Part shown: piece after piece, positions 26,188 to 34,433 of the stretch
Layout of the letters: every line of letters begins with the position of its first letter
Position numbering within the stretch: position 1 is the first letter of the stretch
From: an uncultured Ectothiorhodospiraceae bacterium
Lineage (GTDB): Bacteria > Pseudomonadota > Gammaproteobacteria > Nitrococcales > Nitrococcaceae
Length of the DNA: 40,218 bases
Reading direction: 5' to 3'
NCBI GenBank assembly: GCA_913055565.1
Contig: CAJXKP010000024.1
Coordinates: 1 to 40,218, forward strand
Notes under the pieces: generated by a model
Told to the model about the DNA's origin: nothing
Database searches by the model: none
Seen by the model: only the letters and a program-made list of their open reading frames with translations
Program-made: the position numbers and the translations under genes

Positions 26188-28134
26188 TTAGCCCGCCTTG
26201 CGAACGCGCATGTACCAGTCCACCAGGCGCCGGACCTGGCGCTCGGTATAGCCGCGCTCGACCATGCGCTCCAGGAACGCCTGGTGCTTGCTCTCGGTCT
26301 CACTGTCCTGTTTGGCGCCGAACGAGATCACCGGCAGCAGTTCCTCGACGTTGGCAAACATCCGTTGCTCGATAACCTCGCGGATCTTCTCGTAGGACGT
26401 CCAGCGCGGATTGCGGCCGTCGTTGCGCGCCCGCTCCCGCAGGGCGTACTTAACGACCTCGTTGCGAAAGTCCTTGGGGTTGGCGATGCCAGCCGGCTTC
26501 TCCGTCTTGGACAGCTCCCGGTCCAGGGTCTCGCGGTCCATGAGCTGCCCTGTATCGGGGTCCTTGTAGTCCTGGTTCTCGACCCAGGCGTCGGCGTAGG
26601 CGACGTAGCGGTCGAACAGGTTCTGGCCATAGTCGTCGTAGGACTCGAGATACGCCTTCTGGATCTCCTTGCCGATCTGCTCGGCGTAGCGCGGCGCCAG
26701 CTCCTCCTTGATGAAGCTCAGATAGCGCGATTCCAGGTCGTCGGGGAACTGCTCGCGGCGCACCGTCTGCTCCAGGACGTACATCAGGTGGACCGGGTCG
26801 GCGGCGACCTCCTCGGTGTCGAAGTTAAAGGTCTCTGCCAGCGCCTTGAAGGCGAAACGTGTGGAAAGCCCCGTCATGCCCTCGTTCACGCCAGCGACAT
26901 CCCGGTACTCCTGGACCGTCCGGGCGGTGGGATCGGTGTCGCGCAGGCCCTCGCCGTTGTAGACCTGCATCTTGGCGAACAGGGAGGAGTTCTCATGGTC
27001 CTTGAGGCGTGTGAGCACCGAGAACTGCGCTAGCATCTCCAGCGTGCCGGGGGCGCATGGCGCCGCCGCCAGCTCCGACTGGCGCAGCATCTTGGCGTAG
27101 ATCTGCGCCTCCTCGGTGTAGCGCAGGCAGTAAGGCACCTCGATAACACAAATGCGATCGAGGAAGGCCTCGTTATTGCGATTGGCCTTAAAGCTCTGCC
27201 ACTCGGACTCATTGGAATGCGCCAGGATGATGCCGTGGAAGGGCAGCGCCCCTAGGTTCTCCGAGCCCACGTAGTTGTGCTCCTGGGTCGCGGTGAGCAG
27301 CGGATGGAGCATCTTCTGCGGCGCCTTGAACATCTCAACGAACTCAAGCAGTCCCTGCGAGGTGAGGTTGAGGGCGCCCGAGTAGGCGTAGGCGTCGGGG
27401 TCCTCCTGGCTGTAGAACTCCAGCTTGCGGATGTCCGGCTTGCCCACGAGTGTCGAGATGTCCTGATTGTTCTCGTCGCCGGGCTCGGTCTTGGCAATGC
27501 CGATCTGGCGCAGCTTGGAGGGATAGACCCGCATCACGGAGAATTTCGTCAGGTCACCGCCGAATTCGTCCAGGCGCTTGAGTGCCCAGGCCGAGCACAT
27601 CCCCGGCAGCTGGCGCTGGGGGATGCCGTACTGCGCCTCGAGCTGTGGGCCGTGGCGGTCGGCGTCGAACAGCCCCAGGGGGCTCTCATAGATGGGGCTC
27701 CACTCGTCGCCGGCCTTGAGGACGTAGATGGGCCGCTCCTCCATGAGCCGCTTGAGCTGCTCGGCGAGTGAGGACTTGCCGCCGCCGACGGGGCCGAGGA
27801 GGTAGAGGATCTGCTTACGCTCCTCTAGCCCCTGAGCGGCGTGGCGCAGGAAGCCGACCAGGCGTTCGACAACCTCCTCCATGCCGTAGAAGTCGGCGAA
27901 GTAGGGGTAATACTTGATGGTGCGGTTTTGGAAGATCCGGCCCAGGCGCTCGTCCTGGGAGGTGTCGACCAGCTCGGGCTCGCCGATGGCGTCCAGCATA
28001 CGCTCGGCAGGGCCCGCGTACACCGTCGGGTCGTCGCGACATGTCTCGAGATACGCCTGCAGCGACATCTCCGCCGCCGACCTCCGACGCCCGTATTCCT
28101 CCTGGGCCGCCGCCAATACGTCGTTTTCGCTCAT
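26188..28134 (-). CDS. prkA: PrkA family serine protein kinase (YeaG-type)
   Basis: A 648-residue protein of the usual length. The N-terminal PrkA AAA domain contains Walker A GPVGGGKS (114-121), preceded by RIFQNRTIKYYPYFADFYGMEE. The C-terminal PrkA kinase-like domain includes YVGSENLGALPFHGIILAHSNESEW. Homologues phosphorylate target proteins and take part in starvation, sporulation and stationary-phase responses. A GGGAG site lies 8 nt before the ATG. It is the promoter-proximal gene of a three-gene operon with yeaH (4 nt gap) and spoVR. Confidence 0.95.
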   Translation of the reverse strand: MSENDVLAAAQEEYGRRRSAAEMSLQAYLETCRDDPTVYAGPAERMLDAIGEPELVDTSQDERLGRIFQNRTIKYYPYFADFYGMEEVVERLVGFLRHAAQGLEERKQILYLLGPVGGGKSSLAEQLKRLMEERPIYVLKAGDEWSPIYESPLGLFDADRHGPQLEAQYGIPQRQLPGMCSAWALKRLDEFGGDLTKFSVMRVYPSKLRQIGIAKTEPGDENNQDISTLVGKPDIRKLEFYSQEDPDAYAYSGALNLTSQGLLEFVEMFKAPQKMLHPLLTATQEHNYVGSENLGALPFHGIILAHSNESEWQSFKANRNNEAFLDRICVIEVPYCLRYTEEAQIYAKMLRQSELAAAPCAPGTLEMLAQFSVLTRLKDHENSSLFAKMQVYNGEGLRDTDPTARTVQEYRDVAGVNEGMTGLSTRFAFKALAETFNFDTEEVAADPVHLMYVLEQTVRREQFPDDLESRYLSFIKEELAPRYAEQIGKEIQKAYLESYDDYGQNLFDRYVAYADAWVENQDYKDPDTGQLMDRETLDRELSKTEKPAGIANPKDFRNEVVKYALRERARNDGRNPRWTSYEKIREVIEQRMFANVEELLPVISFGAKQDSETESKHQAFLERMVERGYTERQVRRLVDWYMRVRKAG

Positions 28135-28979
28135 GTTTGACTCCCGCTGCCGCTCGCTAGGAAAACCCCTCCAGTTCCTGTTGTTCTTCTTGCGTTATGC
28201 CTGGGCTAGCTACTGCCGTTGGACTGCAGCGACTCACGGACGTGCCTGCTCGCCAGGGGTCCTCGCTCCCCGGTCTACCAGGCAGGCTCGCCTGTCAGCG
28301 CGTCCCCCGCCCGCTGCAACATCGGCCGCCCGGCGAATCGCCATGAGTCCAATCAATCACACAGGCAACCGGGGCGCAACGCTTGTGATCTTATACGGAA
28401 TATGCTCGACCTCCCATCTGTTACTGCTTAGAGCCGCGACCTGCCCAGCCAGTTCCCGTGATCGTAACGAGCTCGGGCGAGGCCTGAGTGGTCTGCCCGT
28501 GCTTGGGTCGACGTCGTCTCCCGGCCCGGAAGCGTGTGGCGGCGCCCCTAGCAATGGCGATTGCTCTGGCGCTGCGGGCTTTTCCCCGTCGCATCTTAGC
28601 CACTGGCGGGTGGGCCGCTTGGCGCCATTGCCTGGCCTGAGCCATTACCGTGGTCGCCAGTGGCCGCGGCTATCTCGGTGCCAGCCTTTTCGCAACGCGT
28701 ACGGGCTTTGGGGGAAAGCTCACGCATCGCCGAGAGGACTCGGCTGCGGCGGGGCCCGCCGCCCTTGGCGCCTTGCTCCTTCCCGGGTAACACCCTCGCG
28801 GTTGCCTTACTTGTCGGGGGTTTAGGGATCTGCCCTTGACCGCTCGTGCCGTCCGGGAGGTGTGTTGCACGCTCAAGCGCGGTGCAGCCTGGGCGGCTGG
28901 CGTGTTCCTAAGCAAAACCTTCCGATGCCTTTAGTTCCCCGGTTCCACGATGCTCGAATGCGGTCTCTAGTGACCACCC
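28135..28979. other. Long non-coding interval upstream of prkA
   Basis: About 850 nt in which no frame shows a recognisable protein or good start context. The promoter of prkA must lie near its right-hand (28.1-28.3 kb) part on the minus strand, but I cannot assign boxes. A plus-strand frame covers much of it but overlaps the prkA 5' end and looks like a composition artefact. Confidence 0.4.
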
Positions 28980-29340
28980 GTGCAGCAAAACCTCGGGTTC
29001 CCGGATGCGCTCTCACGAGCGCTCCGGGATGACGTATGAGGTGGTGGCCACAAGCACGTCATTCCCGCGCCGCCGGCAGGCGGCAGCGGGAATCTCAGTT
29101 GGCTACCGCAGGGCATCCATTAGCCACCCGTACAGCAAAACGTCGGGATTCTCGATCGACCTTTCGGTCGTCGAGAATGACGCCGGTTTTTTGACGCCGT
29201 CAGTTCCCCGTAAGGCTAGCCAGAGCCTCGTCATTCTCTCGGATGCGAGCATCTCGCTAGACACCCGTAAGGCTTCCATTGGCTCCCTTTGCGATGAGAG
29301 CTCGGGGTTCTCGATCCGCCTGCGGCGGTTAAGAATGACA
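28975..29340. repeat. Cluster of diverged palindromic repeat units
   Basis: Four clear hairpins and one weak one lie within 370 nt. They are at 29000-29028 (stems CCCGGA/TCCGGG and GCGCTC/GAGCGC), 29061-29093 (ATTCCCGC/GCGGGAAT and CCGCC/GGCGG), 29148-29178 (ATTCTCGA/TCGAGAAT and CGACC/GGTCG), about 29230-29262 (weak), and 29309-29336 (TTCT/AGAA with CCGCC/GGCGG). Two units share an upstream direct repeat, ACCCGTGCAGCAAAACCTCG and ACCCGTACAGCAAAACGTCG. Most end in GAATGAC or GATGACG. They look like a family of dispersed REP/BIME-like intergenic repeats. There are no regularly spaced unique spacers, so this is not a CRISPR array. Confidence 0.75.
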
Positions 29341-29592
29341 CTACCAGCTCCAAAGCGGGTGACTACCCGGTCGGATACCCCATCTCAGCCCGCGCCAGTA
29401 GACGTGTTACAAGCCGCACAAGCGCAGGGCGCCCTGGCCCGCTGAGAAGTTGCCCTTTGCGGCTACCACGTCGACCCGCGGCTGCCATACTGCCTGTCGC
29501 CTCTCATTGCGGGCGTCACGGAAGCGCGCCTCGCTCTGCGAGGCTGCGTGAGGCGACCGCCGTTGGGGCACGAAGGCACCGTCGCTTGAGGC

Positions 29593-29802
29593 CTATCGGC
29601 GGTCGTCTCCTCGACGCGCGCTTCCATCCGACACCGCTACCCGGTTAGCGATGTTGCTCGACGCAGTTGGCGCGGTGACCGCCTGGGTCGACGTCGATCC
29701 GCTCCCATTGGATTCCTGACTACTCCTCGGAGCAAGATACCAACCAGCCACCGCGCCCGCAGCGGCCAGAATGGCTAAAAGCAAGATGCGCGATAGCGGC
29801 AT
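29593..29802 (-). CDS. Small membrane-anchored or secreted protein
   Basis: A 69-residue protein. One hydrophobic helix (ILLLAILAAAGAVAGWYLA, residues 6-24) is followed by a short Ser/Thr/Asn-rich tail ending in a basic, charged stretch. A strong AGGAGGG site lies 9 nt before the ATG at 29802, which is the main evidence that it is a real gene. No family is recognised. It could be the surviving N-terminus of a longer gene disrupted near the insertion sequences. Confidence 0.5.
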   Translation of the reverse strand: MPLSRILLLAILAAAGAVAGWYLAPRSSQESNGSGSTSTQAVTAPTASSNIANRVAVSDGSARRGDDRR

Positions 29803-30179
29803 GCCGGGTTGCCCTCCTGGTTCGATCCATACAAGCGCGGCTCACCGCGAGGGACCGCGTGCCTGACTCAACGGGATTGGCCCTCGGGCACGTCCCCATC
29901 GCGAGGCCGCGATTCCAACACGGCGCTAGAGCAATTGGTTGACGACTACAGAGGCGCTGGCCGCTAACTCACGCGGCATGGGAACCGTCACCGCTGTTTG
30001 GGCCTAAGCAGCCAAACCAATCGTTGCCTTCGCCTGTCTCCAAAGCTTATCCCGTTAGGTCATACGTAGCCACCCCGCTGCGCTATTACGAGACAGACCG
30101 AAGCACAGCAAGCAGAGGGCCGGCGATGGCCGAACTAAGGTCTGGCATGTAACCGGGGGGCGCCAAGGGGCGACGCAAC
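29803..30179. other. Non-coding flank of the IS66 element
   Basis: About 380 nt without a supportable gene. A small hairpin (GTTTGG at 29996-30001 with CCAAAC at 30012-30017) is visible. Nothing else is recognised. Confidence 0.4.
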
Positions 30180-30195
30180 GTAAGCGTCACAGCGA
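30180..30195 (+). repeat. IS66 left inverted repeat
   Basis: GTAAGCGTCACAGCGA, 19 nt outside the tnpC stop. It pairs with 32586-32601. Confidence 0.85.
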
Positions 30196-30213
30196 ACGCG
30201 TCTTGACGGACTA

Positions 30214-31734
30214 TTATACCGTGGCTGCGGGATCAGGGAGATCGACGTTCCAGGGCAGCAGATCGTTGATCGGGTCCCCGGCGGCGATGTCGCGATTGGC
30301 GAGCTCGTGGAAGACGTGGGTTAGATAGGCGTAGGGCTCGACGCCGTTGGCTTTTGCCGTCTCGACGACGCTGTACAGCGCCGCGCTGGCGTGGGCGCCG
30401 TTGGCGTTATTAGCAAAGAGCCAATTCTTTCGCCCAATCACGAACGGCTTAATCGCGCGCTCAGCGGTGTTGTTGTCGATCGCGGTGTAGCCGGACTCGA
30501 TGTAGCGCACCAGGCTCGGCCACTGCCGCCGGGCGTAGTTGACCGCCTTGCCGAGCAGGGTCTTCGGCGGCACGCCGTTGAGCCCGGTCAGGCGCTCGCC
30601 GATTTCATCGAGGATCGGCGCGGCCTCGGTCTGGCGGCGCCGGTAACGCTCGTCCGGGCTGACGTCGGCGCAATCGCGCTCGACTGCATAGAGCTCGCCG
30701 ATGCGTTCGACGAACCACGCGGCCTCGCCGTCGGCGTGCTCGCCGGCGCCGGCCTTTTGGACATCGACGAACTTGCGCCGCGCATGCGCCCAGCAGCCCA
30801 CGCCGGTGAGCTGGGGCTGGGCGCGCGCCAACGCGTCGTAGCCACTGAAGCCATCCGACTGCAAATAACCGGCAAAGCCGTCGAGGAACCGCCGCGGGTG
30901 CTCGCTGCTGGTGTTGGCTTGGTACTGATAGACCCGGATCGGCGGGTCGGTACCGCCGCTGGCGTAGACCCAGATCGCTGATTTCTGCTTCGCCGATCGA
31001 CCGGGTTCGTTCAGGACCTGGAGCCGGGTCTCGTCGGCGTGGATAACCGCACCGGTCAGCAGCAGAGCGTGGCAGCGGTCCACAAGAGGCTGGACCAGCT
31101 CGCCGGCGCGTACCGCCCAACGCCCCAGGGTCTGGCGGTCGAAGTCGGTGCCATGGCGCTGGTAATACGCCGCCAGCCGGTATAGCGGCATCCCCTCGAC
31201 GTATTTGCTGGCCACCAGCGCGGCCAACAGACTCGGCCCGGCCTGGGCACCAGGGATCGGCGCCTTTGGCGCCGGTGCCCGCTCGACGCCGCTGTCGCAG
31301 TGGCGGCAGGCGTAGCGCCGCCGATGATGCTCGACCACAACGACCTTGGCCGGAATCTGCTCGACCGTCTCGGTGACCTCGGTGTCGACGACGTGGCGCT
31401 CGGCGCCGCAGTCGCAGCGGCGCTCGGCCTCGTCGAGCTCATGGACCCGCGTCTCGCGCGGGAGGCCTTTGGGCAGCGGGCGCCGGCCGCCGCCTTTGTT
31501 CGAGTGGCCCTTCTTGGACTTTGCCGCCTGACGCCGCTCGCGCTGCTGTTCACGCTCGGGTTCATTGAATAGCGGCCCTTGCTCGGCGGGGCCCTGATCC
31601 TGGCTGGCCGCGAAGCGCTTGGCTCGGTCGAGGCGGAACTGCTCCTCATACCAGGCCACTTGGTCGTGGAGCTCACGCACCTTGGCCTTGAGCGCGTCGA
31701 TGTCGTCGGGGAGTTGTTCCGCCTCGTTTGACAT
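30214..31734 (-). CDS. tnpC: IS66 family transposase TnpC
   Basis: A 506-residue DDE transposase of normal IS66 length. It has an N-terminal leucine-zipper-like coiled coil (IDALKAKVRELHDQVAWYEE), a basic region, a zinc-binding segment (RRCDCGAERH and YACRHCDSG), then the catalytic core with Asp234 (HADETRL), Asp294 (QSDGFSGYD) and Glu425 (NNTAERAIKPFVIGRKNWLF). The C-terminal IS66 domain ends near LPWNVDLP. It catalyses cut-and-paste or copying of the element with TnpA and TnpB. The frame is unbroken. Confidence 0.96.
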   Translation of the reverse strand: MSNEAEQLPDDIDALKAKVRELHDQVAWYEEQFRLDRAKRFAASQDQGPAEQGPLFNEPEREQQRERRQAAKSKKGHSNKGGGRRPLPKGLPRETRVHELDEAERRCDCGAERHVVDTEVTETVEQIPAKVVVVEHHRRRYACRHCDSGVERAPAPKAPIPGAQAGPSLLAALVASKYVEGMPLYRLAAYYQRHGTDFDRQTLGRWAVRAGELVQPLVDRCHALLLTGAVIHADETRLQVLNEPGRSAKQKSAIWVYASGGTDPPIRVYQYQANTSSEHPRRFLDGFAGYLQSDGFSGYDALARAQPQLTGVGCWAHARRKFVDVQKAGAGEHADGEAAWFVERIGELYAVERDCADVSPDERYRRRQTEAAPILDEIGERLTGLNGVPPKTLLGKAVNYARRQWPSLVRYIESGYTAIDNNTAERAIKPFVIGRKNWLFANNANGAHASAALYSVVETAKANGVEPYAYLTHVFHELANRDIAAGDPINDLLPWNVDLPDPAATV

Positions 31735-31782
31735 GGCTACATGGTACCAAAAACCCCCCTTTTAAACCAGCCAAACAACGAC

Positions 31783-32145
31783 TTAGTATACCGTATCGAC
31801 GGCCAACGGCTGGTGCGCGCTGCGGCACTGGACGGGGTTGAGTCCCTCCAGCAGCCAATCCAGCTCCCGGCGGGTAAGCGTGACCACGCGCTGGTCGGTA
31901 TCGGCGTCCGGCCAGCGAAAGCGGCCTCGCTCGATGCGCTTGTAGTGCAGCCAAAACCCAGTGCCGGTCCACTGCAGGATCTTGAGCTTGTCCCGGCCGC
32001 GGTTGCAGAAGACAAACCATTGCCGTGAGAGCGGATCGGCGCCGAGGACATCGGCGACCAACACGGCGAGGCCATCGATCGATTTACGCATGTCGGTGAC
32101 CCCGGCGGCCAGATACACGCGCGCGCCCGGATCAACACCCAGCAT
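31783..32145 (-). CDS. tnpB: IS66 family accessory protein TnpB
   Basis: About 120 residues matching the IS66 Orf2 (TnpB) family: VYLAAGVTDMRKSIDGLAVLV, DPLSRQWFVFCNRGRDKLKIL, TGFWLHYKRIERGRFRWP. I choose the ATG at 32145, which begins the conserved part and overlaps the tnpA end by 14 nt, as is usual in IS66. The protein is required for transposition in several IS66 elements, though its biochemical role is unclear. Confidence 0.93.
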   Translation of the reverse strand: MLGVDPGARVYLAAGVTDMRKSIDGLAVLVADVLGADPLSRQWFVFCNRGRDKLKILQWTGTGFWLHYKRIERGRFRWPDADTDQRVVTLTRRELDWLLEGLNPVQCRSAHQPLAVDTVY

Positions 32146-32515
32146 CGGCGAGCACCGTGATCGCCCGCTCAAGGGCGGCCGCATCGAAGCCGCTCGTCAG
32201 CCGCAATCGCAGCCCGCTGGCGAGCTCGACGCTGACACCCGCATCGCCGTCAGCATGGCCACGGTCCCGAGCGAGCTCGGCGGCATCAAGCTCGACGGCG
32301 AGCAGCGCGGCCCCGGCCGAGCTCCCTTGCGTTCCCCCGCTGTCAGCTGTGCCGGCGGTACGTTCGAGGCGCTGTTGCTCGAAATGGCGCTTCCACTGCG
32401 AGAAGGTGGGGATCGACAGTCCGAGCCGGCGACAATACGCGCTTTGGCTCTCATTACCGCTGCGCCAGGCGACCACATGGCCATGCCAGAAGGCGGCTCG
32501 ATCCGTTCGCGTCAT
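32132..32515 (-). CDS. tnpA: IS66 family protein TnpA
   Basis: A 127-residue protein with an N-terminal helix-turn-helix of the IS66 Orf1/IS3-like type (WHGHVVAWRSGNESQSAYCRRLGLSIPTFSQWKRHF) and a variable C-terminal half. It is the first gene of the element, 71 nt inside the right inverted repeat, and overlaps tnpB. Confidence 0.9.
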   Translation of the reverse strand: MTRTDRAAFWHGHVVAWRSGNESQSAYCRRLGLSIPTFSQWKRHFEQQRLERTAGTADSGGTQGSSAGAALLAVELDAAELARDRGHADGDAGVSVELASGLRLRLTSGFDAAALERAITVLADAGC

Positions 32516-32585
32516 CGCTAGGGCTCCTTATCGCGCTGAAGGAGCCTCTAGCATCGCTGCCGTCGCTAACCTAGGGAACGTGCAG

Positions 32586-32601
32586 TCGCTGTTACGCTTA
32601 C
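32586..32601 (-). repeat. IS66 right inverted repeat
   Basis: Read inwards on the minus strand: GTAAGCGTAACAGCGA. It matches the left repeat at 15 of 16 positions. Confidence 0.85.
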
Positions 32602-32748
32602 AGTGAGCCGTCAGTGCGCACTGCTGGATCTGCCAGGCAGTACGTATTACTACCATCCGTGTCAACGCCGGCCGAGATTGGCCGCTTTTCAACGGTGTAA
32701 TTTGTCCGGTTGTTACGCGCTGGCGGGTGGCGAGCCCGCTGTTCGGTT

Positions 32749-33561
32749 TTAGTCGCCGGCGTTGCCGTTTTCCTCCTCGGTCGGCGTTGGTTGAGTGTTT
32801 GTCGGTGAGGCCTCGCCGCGATTGTTGATCAGCCCGGCGCGGCGCTTTTCCTTGAGCCGGTAGCTCTCGCCCTTGATGTTGATCGTGGTGGCGTGGTGGA
32901 GCAGCCGATCAAGCACCGCGGTGGCGATAACCTGCTCGCCGAAGATCTCGCCCCATTCGCTGTCGGACTTATTGGAGGTCAGAATCATCGAAGCGCGCTC
33001 GTAGCGGCGATTGACCAGTCGGAAGAACAGCGAGGCCTCGTCGCGGCTCAGCGGCAAGTAGCCGATCTCGTCGACGATGAGCACCCGCGAGTAGGTGAGC
33101 TGGCGTAACGTGCGATCGAGGCGATTTTCCTCGCGGGCCTTTTTCAGCCGCTGCATGAGCTGATCCAGGGTCTGGAAGTGGACGCGGTAGCCGGCCTCGA
33201 TGGCCTTCACGCCCAGCCCGATGGCGAGATGGGTCTTGCCCACGCCGGGCGGGCCGAGCAGGACGACGTTCTCGGCGCGCTCGACGAAATTAAGGGCGCT
33301 GAGCTGGCGAATAACATCGCGGTCGATCGAGGGCTGGAAGTCGAAGTCAAAGGCTTCCAGGGTTTTGACCTGCGGGAAGCGCGCCTGGCTCATCCGCGAC
33401 TCGATGCCTTTGCGGTTACGCCCCGCCCACTCGGTCTCGAGGGCCTTGGCGAGGAAGTCGGGATAGGCGAGCTGTTCCTTGGCCGCTTGCTCGCAGACGG
33501 CATCAAGCTGATCGGGCAGGTGCTCGAATTTCAGCTGCGCAAACAGTCGCTCGAGCTGCAT
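32749..33561 (-). CDS. istB: IS21 family helper ATPase IstB
   Basis: A 270-residue AAA+ ATPase of DnaC/IstB type. Walker A is GPPGVGKT (103-110), Walker B LIVDE (161-165), with the sensor segment SMILTSNKSDSEWGE and the IstB hallmark AVLDRLLHHATTINIKGESYRLKEK. The N-terminal IstB domain (LKFEHLPDQLDAVCEQAAKEQLAYPDFLAKAL) is intact. The ATG at 33561 overlaps the istA stop (TGATG), as in most IS21 elements. The protein directs IstA to the target site. Confidence 0.96.
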   Translation of the reverse strand: MQLERLFAQLKFEHLPDQLDAVCEQAAKEQLAYPDFLAKALETEWAGRNRKGIESRMSQARFPQVKTLEAFDFDFQPSIDRDVIRQLSALNFVERAENVVLLGPPGVGKTHLAIGLGVKAIEAGYRVHFQTLDQLMQRLKKAREENRLDRTLRQLTYSRVLIVDEIGYLPLSRDEASLFFRLVNRRYERASMILTSNKSDSEWGEIFGEQVIATAVLDRLLHHATTINIKGESYRLKEKRRAGLINNRGEASPTNTQPTPTEEENGNAGD

Positions 33562-34361
33562 CACGCCACCTCCTCGTAGACGCCCAGATCGCGGACGGCG
33601 ACGAGGGTGCCGTCCCACAGCCGCTGATGGTGGTTGGGCAACTGCTGCCAGCCCGCTGACGGATCCGTGAGGACGTGCTCGGCGATCGGCTCGTCGGGGC
33701 AATCCAGGTCCCCGCGGCCGTAGACGCTGAGCACCCCGGACAGGCTCAACCGGCAGGCCACGCGCTCACCACAGAAGGCGTCGGGGACGCTGTAGCGGTT
33801 GCCTTCAACATCGATGAAGCCGTCCCAGCCGACGATGCGGTGGAAACGGTAGGAGGTATCGAAGCGCGCCCGCGGCAGCGGCTCCAGCACGGGGAGCTCA
33901 TCGCGCTCGAAGCGCGAACGTACCCGCTCGCCATGGGTGCCGTGGATGCGCTCGTCAGCCACCTCGCGCAGCCACTGCTCAAGGCAGCGATTGAGGTGCT
34001 CGAAGCTCTCGAAGCCCTGATAGCACTGGAAGAAGTGCTCCTTGATGTAGCGCACCATGCGCTCGGTCTTGCCCTTCGTCCGCGCCCGATAGGGGCGGCA
34101 GGCGCGCGGGGCGAAGCCGTAGCGCTCGGCGAGATCGGCGAAACGTGGATTGAATACCGCCTCGCCGCCGCTGTGACTCAGCACCGCCGCGCGTTGGTTA
34201 TCCACCAACACCTCGCCAGGCACACCGCCGAACCATTCGAACGACCGAACAAGGCTCTCATAGGTATGCTCAGCGTCCTGACAAGGGGCGGCGTAGACAT
34301 GAAAGTGGCGTGAATAGCCCAGCGTGTTCACCGCGAAGTGGATCCGGCGGCGTTCGCCGCC
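33561..34361 (-). pseudogene. istA: IS21 transposase IstA, N-terminal half missing
   Basis: About 265 residues of an IstA transposase that is normally about 500. Present are the core strand [20 protein letters not shown], the second catalytic Asp in LVDNQRAAVL, the Glu in RTKGKTERMVRYIKEHF, and the C-terminal domain. The N-terminal helix-turn-helix and the first catalytic Asp (normally in a QVDWG-like motif just before the GG turn) are missing. Recognisable protein ends near 34361. After that the DNA belongs to a haloarchaeal upstream region. The gene is non-functional here. Confidence 0.88.
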
Positions 34362-34402
34362 CGTTCCCGACTCCCTCGTCGCGATCGCCGGCGATACGAC
34401 AC
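34341..34402. other. Junction between bacterial and haloarchaeal DNA
   Basis: Left of here everything is bacterial (IS21 istA is readable to about 34361). Right of here everything is haloarchaeal (promoter of hel308 from about 34403). GATC occurs at 34341-34344, inside GGATCC, and at 34383-34386. The exact join cannot be fixed by eye. A join at a restriction site would indicate a ligation chimera. Confidence 0.8.
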
Positions 34403-34408
34403 TTTACA
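34403..34408 (+). promoter_or_regulatory. Archaeal TATA-like element of hel308
   Basis: TTTACA centred about 28 nt upstream of the ATG at 34434, the distance expected for a leaderless haloarchaeal transcript. Confidence 0.5.
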
Positions 34409-34433
34409 TTCGACGACGCACAATCGGGCTCTA

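Larger units (their letters stand above)
30180..32601 (-). mobile_element. Complete IS66-family insertion sequence
   Basis: A 2,422 bp element with tnpA, tnpB and tnpC in the usual order on the minus strand, bounded by inverted repeats. The left end reads GTAAGCGTCACAGCGA and the right end, read inwards, GTAAGCGTAACAGCGA, with one mismatch in 16. GTAAGCG ends are typical of IS66. The 8 bp flanks (GACGCAAC left, AGTGAGCC right) do not match, so no target duplication is visible, which suggests rearrangement after insertion. All three genes look intact. Confidence 0.9.
32660..34361 (-). mobile_element. IS21-family element, truncated at the bacterial/archaeal junction
   Basis: The istB-distal end probably begins at 32660 with TGTCAACGCCGGCCGAGA, a TG-terminated sequence of the IS21 type, 89 nt beyond the istB stop. 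istB is complete and istA is only a C-terminal part. The other terminus and the first half of istA are absent because the sequence changes to haloarchaeal DNA. Only 58 nt separate it from the IS66 element. Confidence 0.82.

Noticed and set aside
28135-28330. Sigma-54 promoter for prkA
   Set aside because: I looked for GGCAC-N5-TTGC in the right orientation and found only partial matches with wrong spacing.
27914-28825. 303-codon plus-strand frame across the prkA start
   Set aside because: It overlaps the conserved prkA N-terminus and has low-complexity content with no recognisable domain.
28975-29340. CRISPR array
   Set aside because: The repeats are few, diverged and unevenly spaced, and there are no cas genes.
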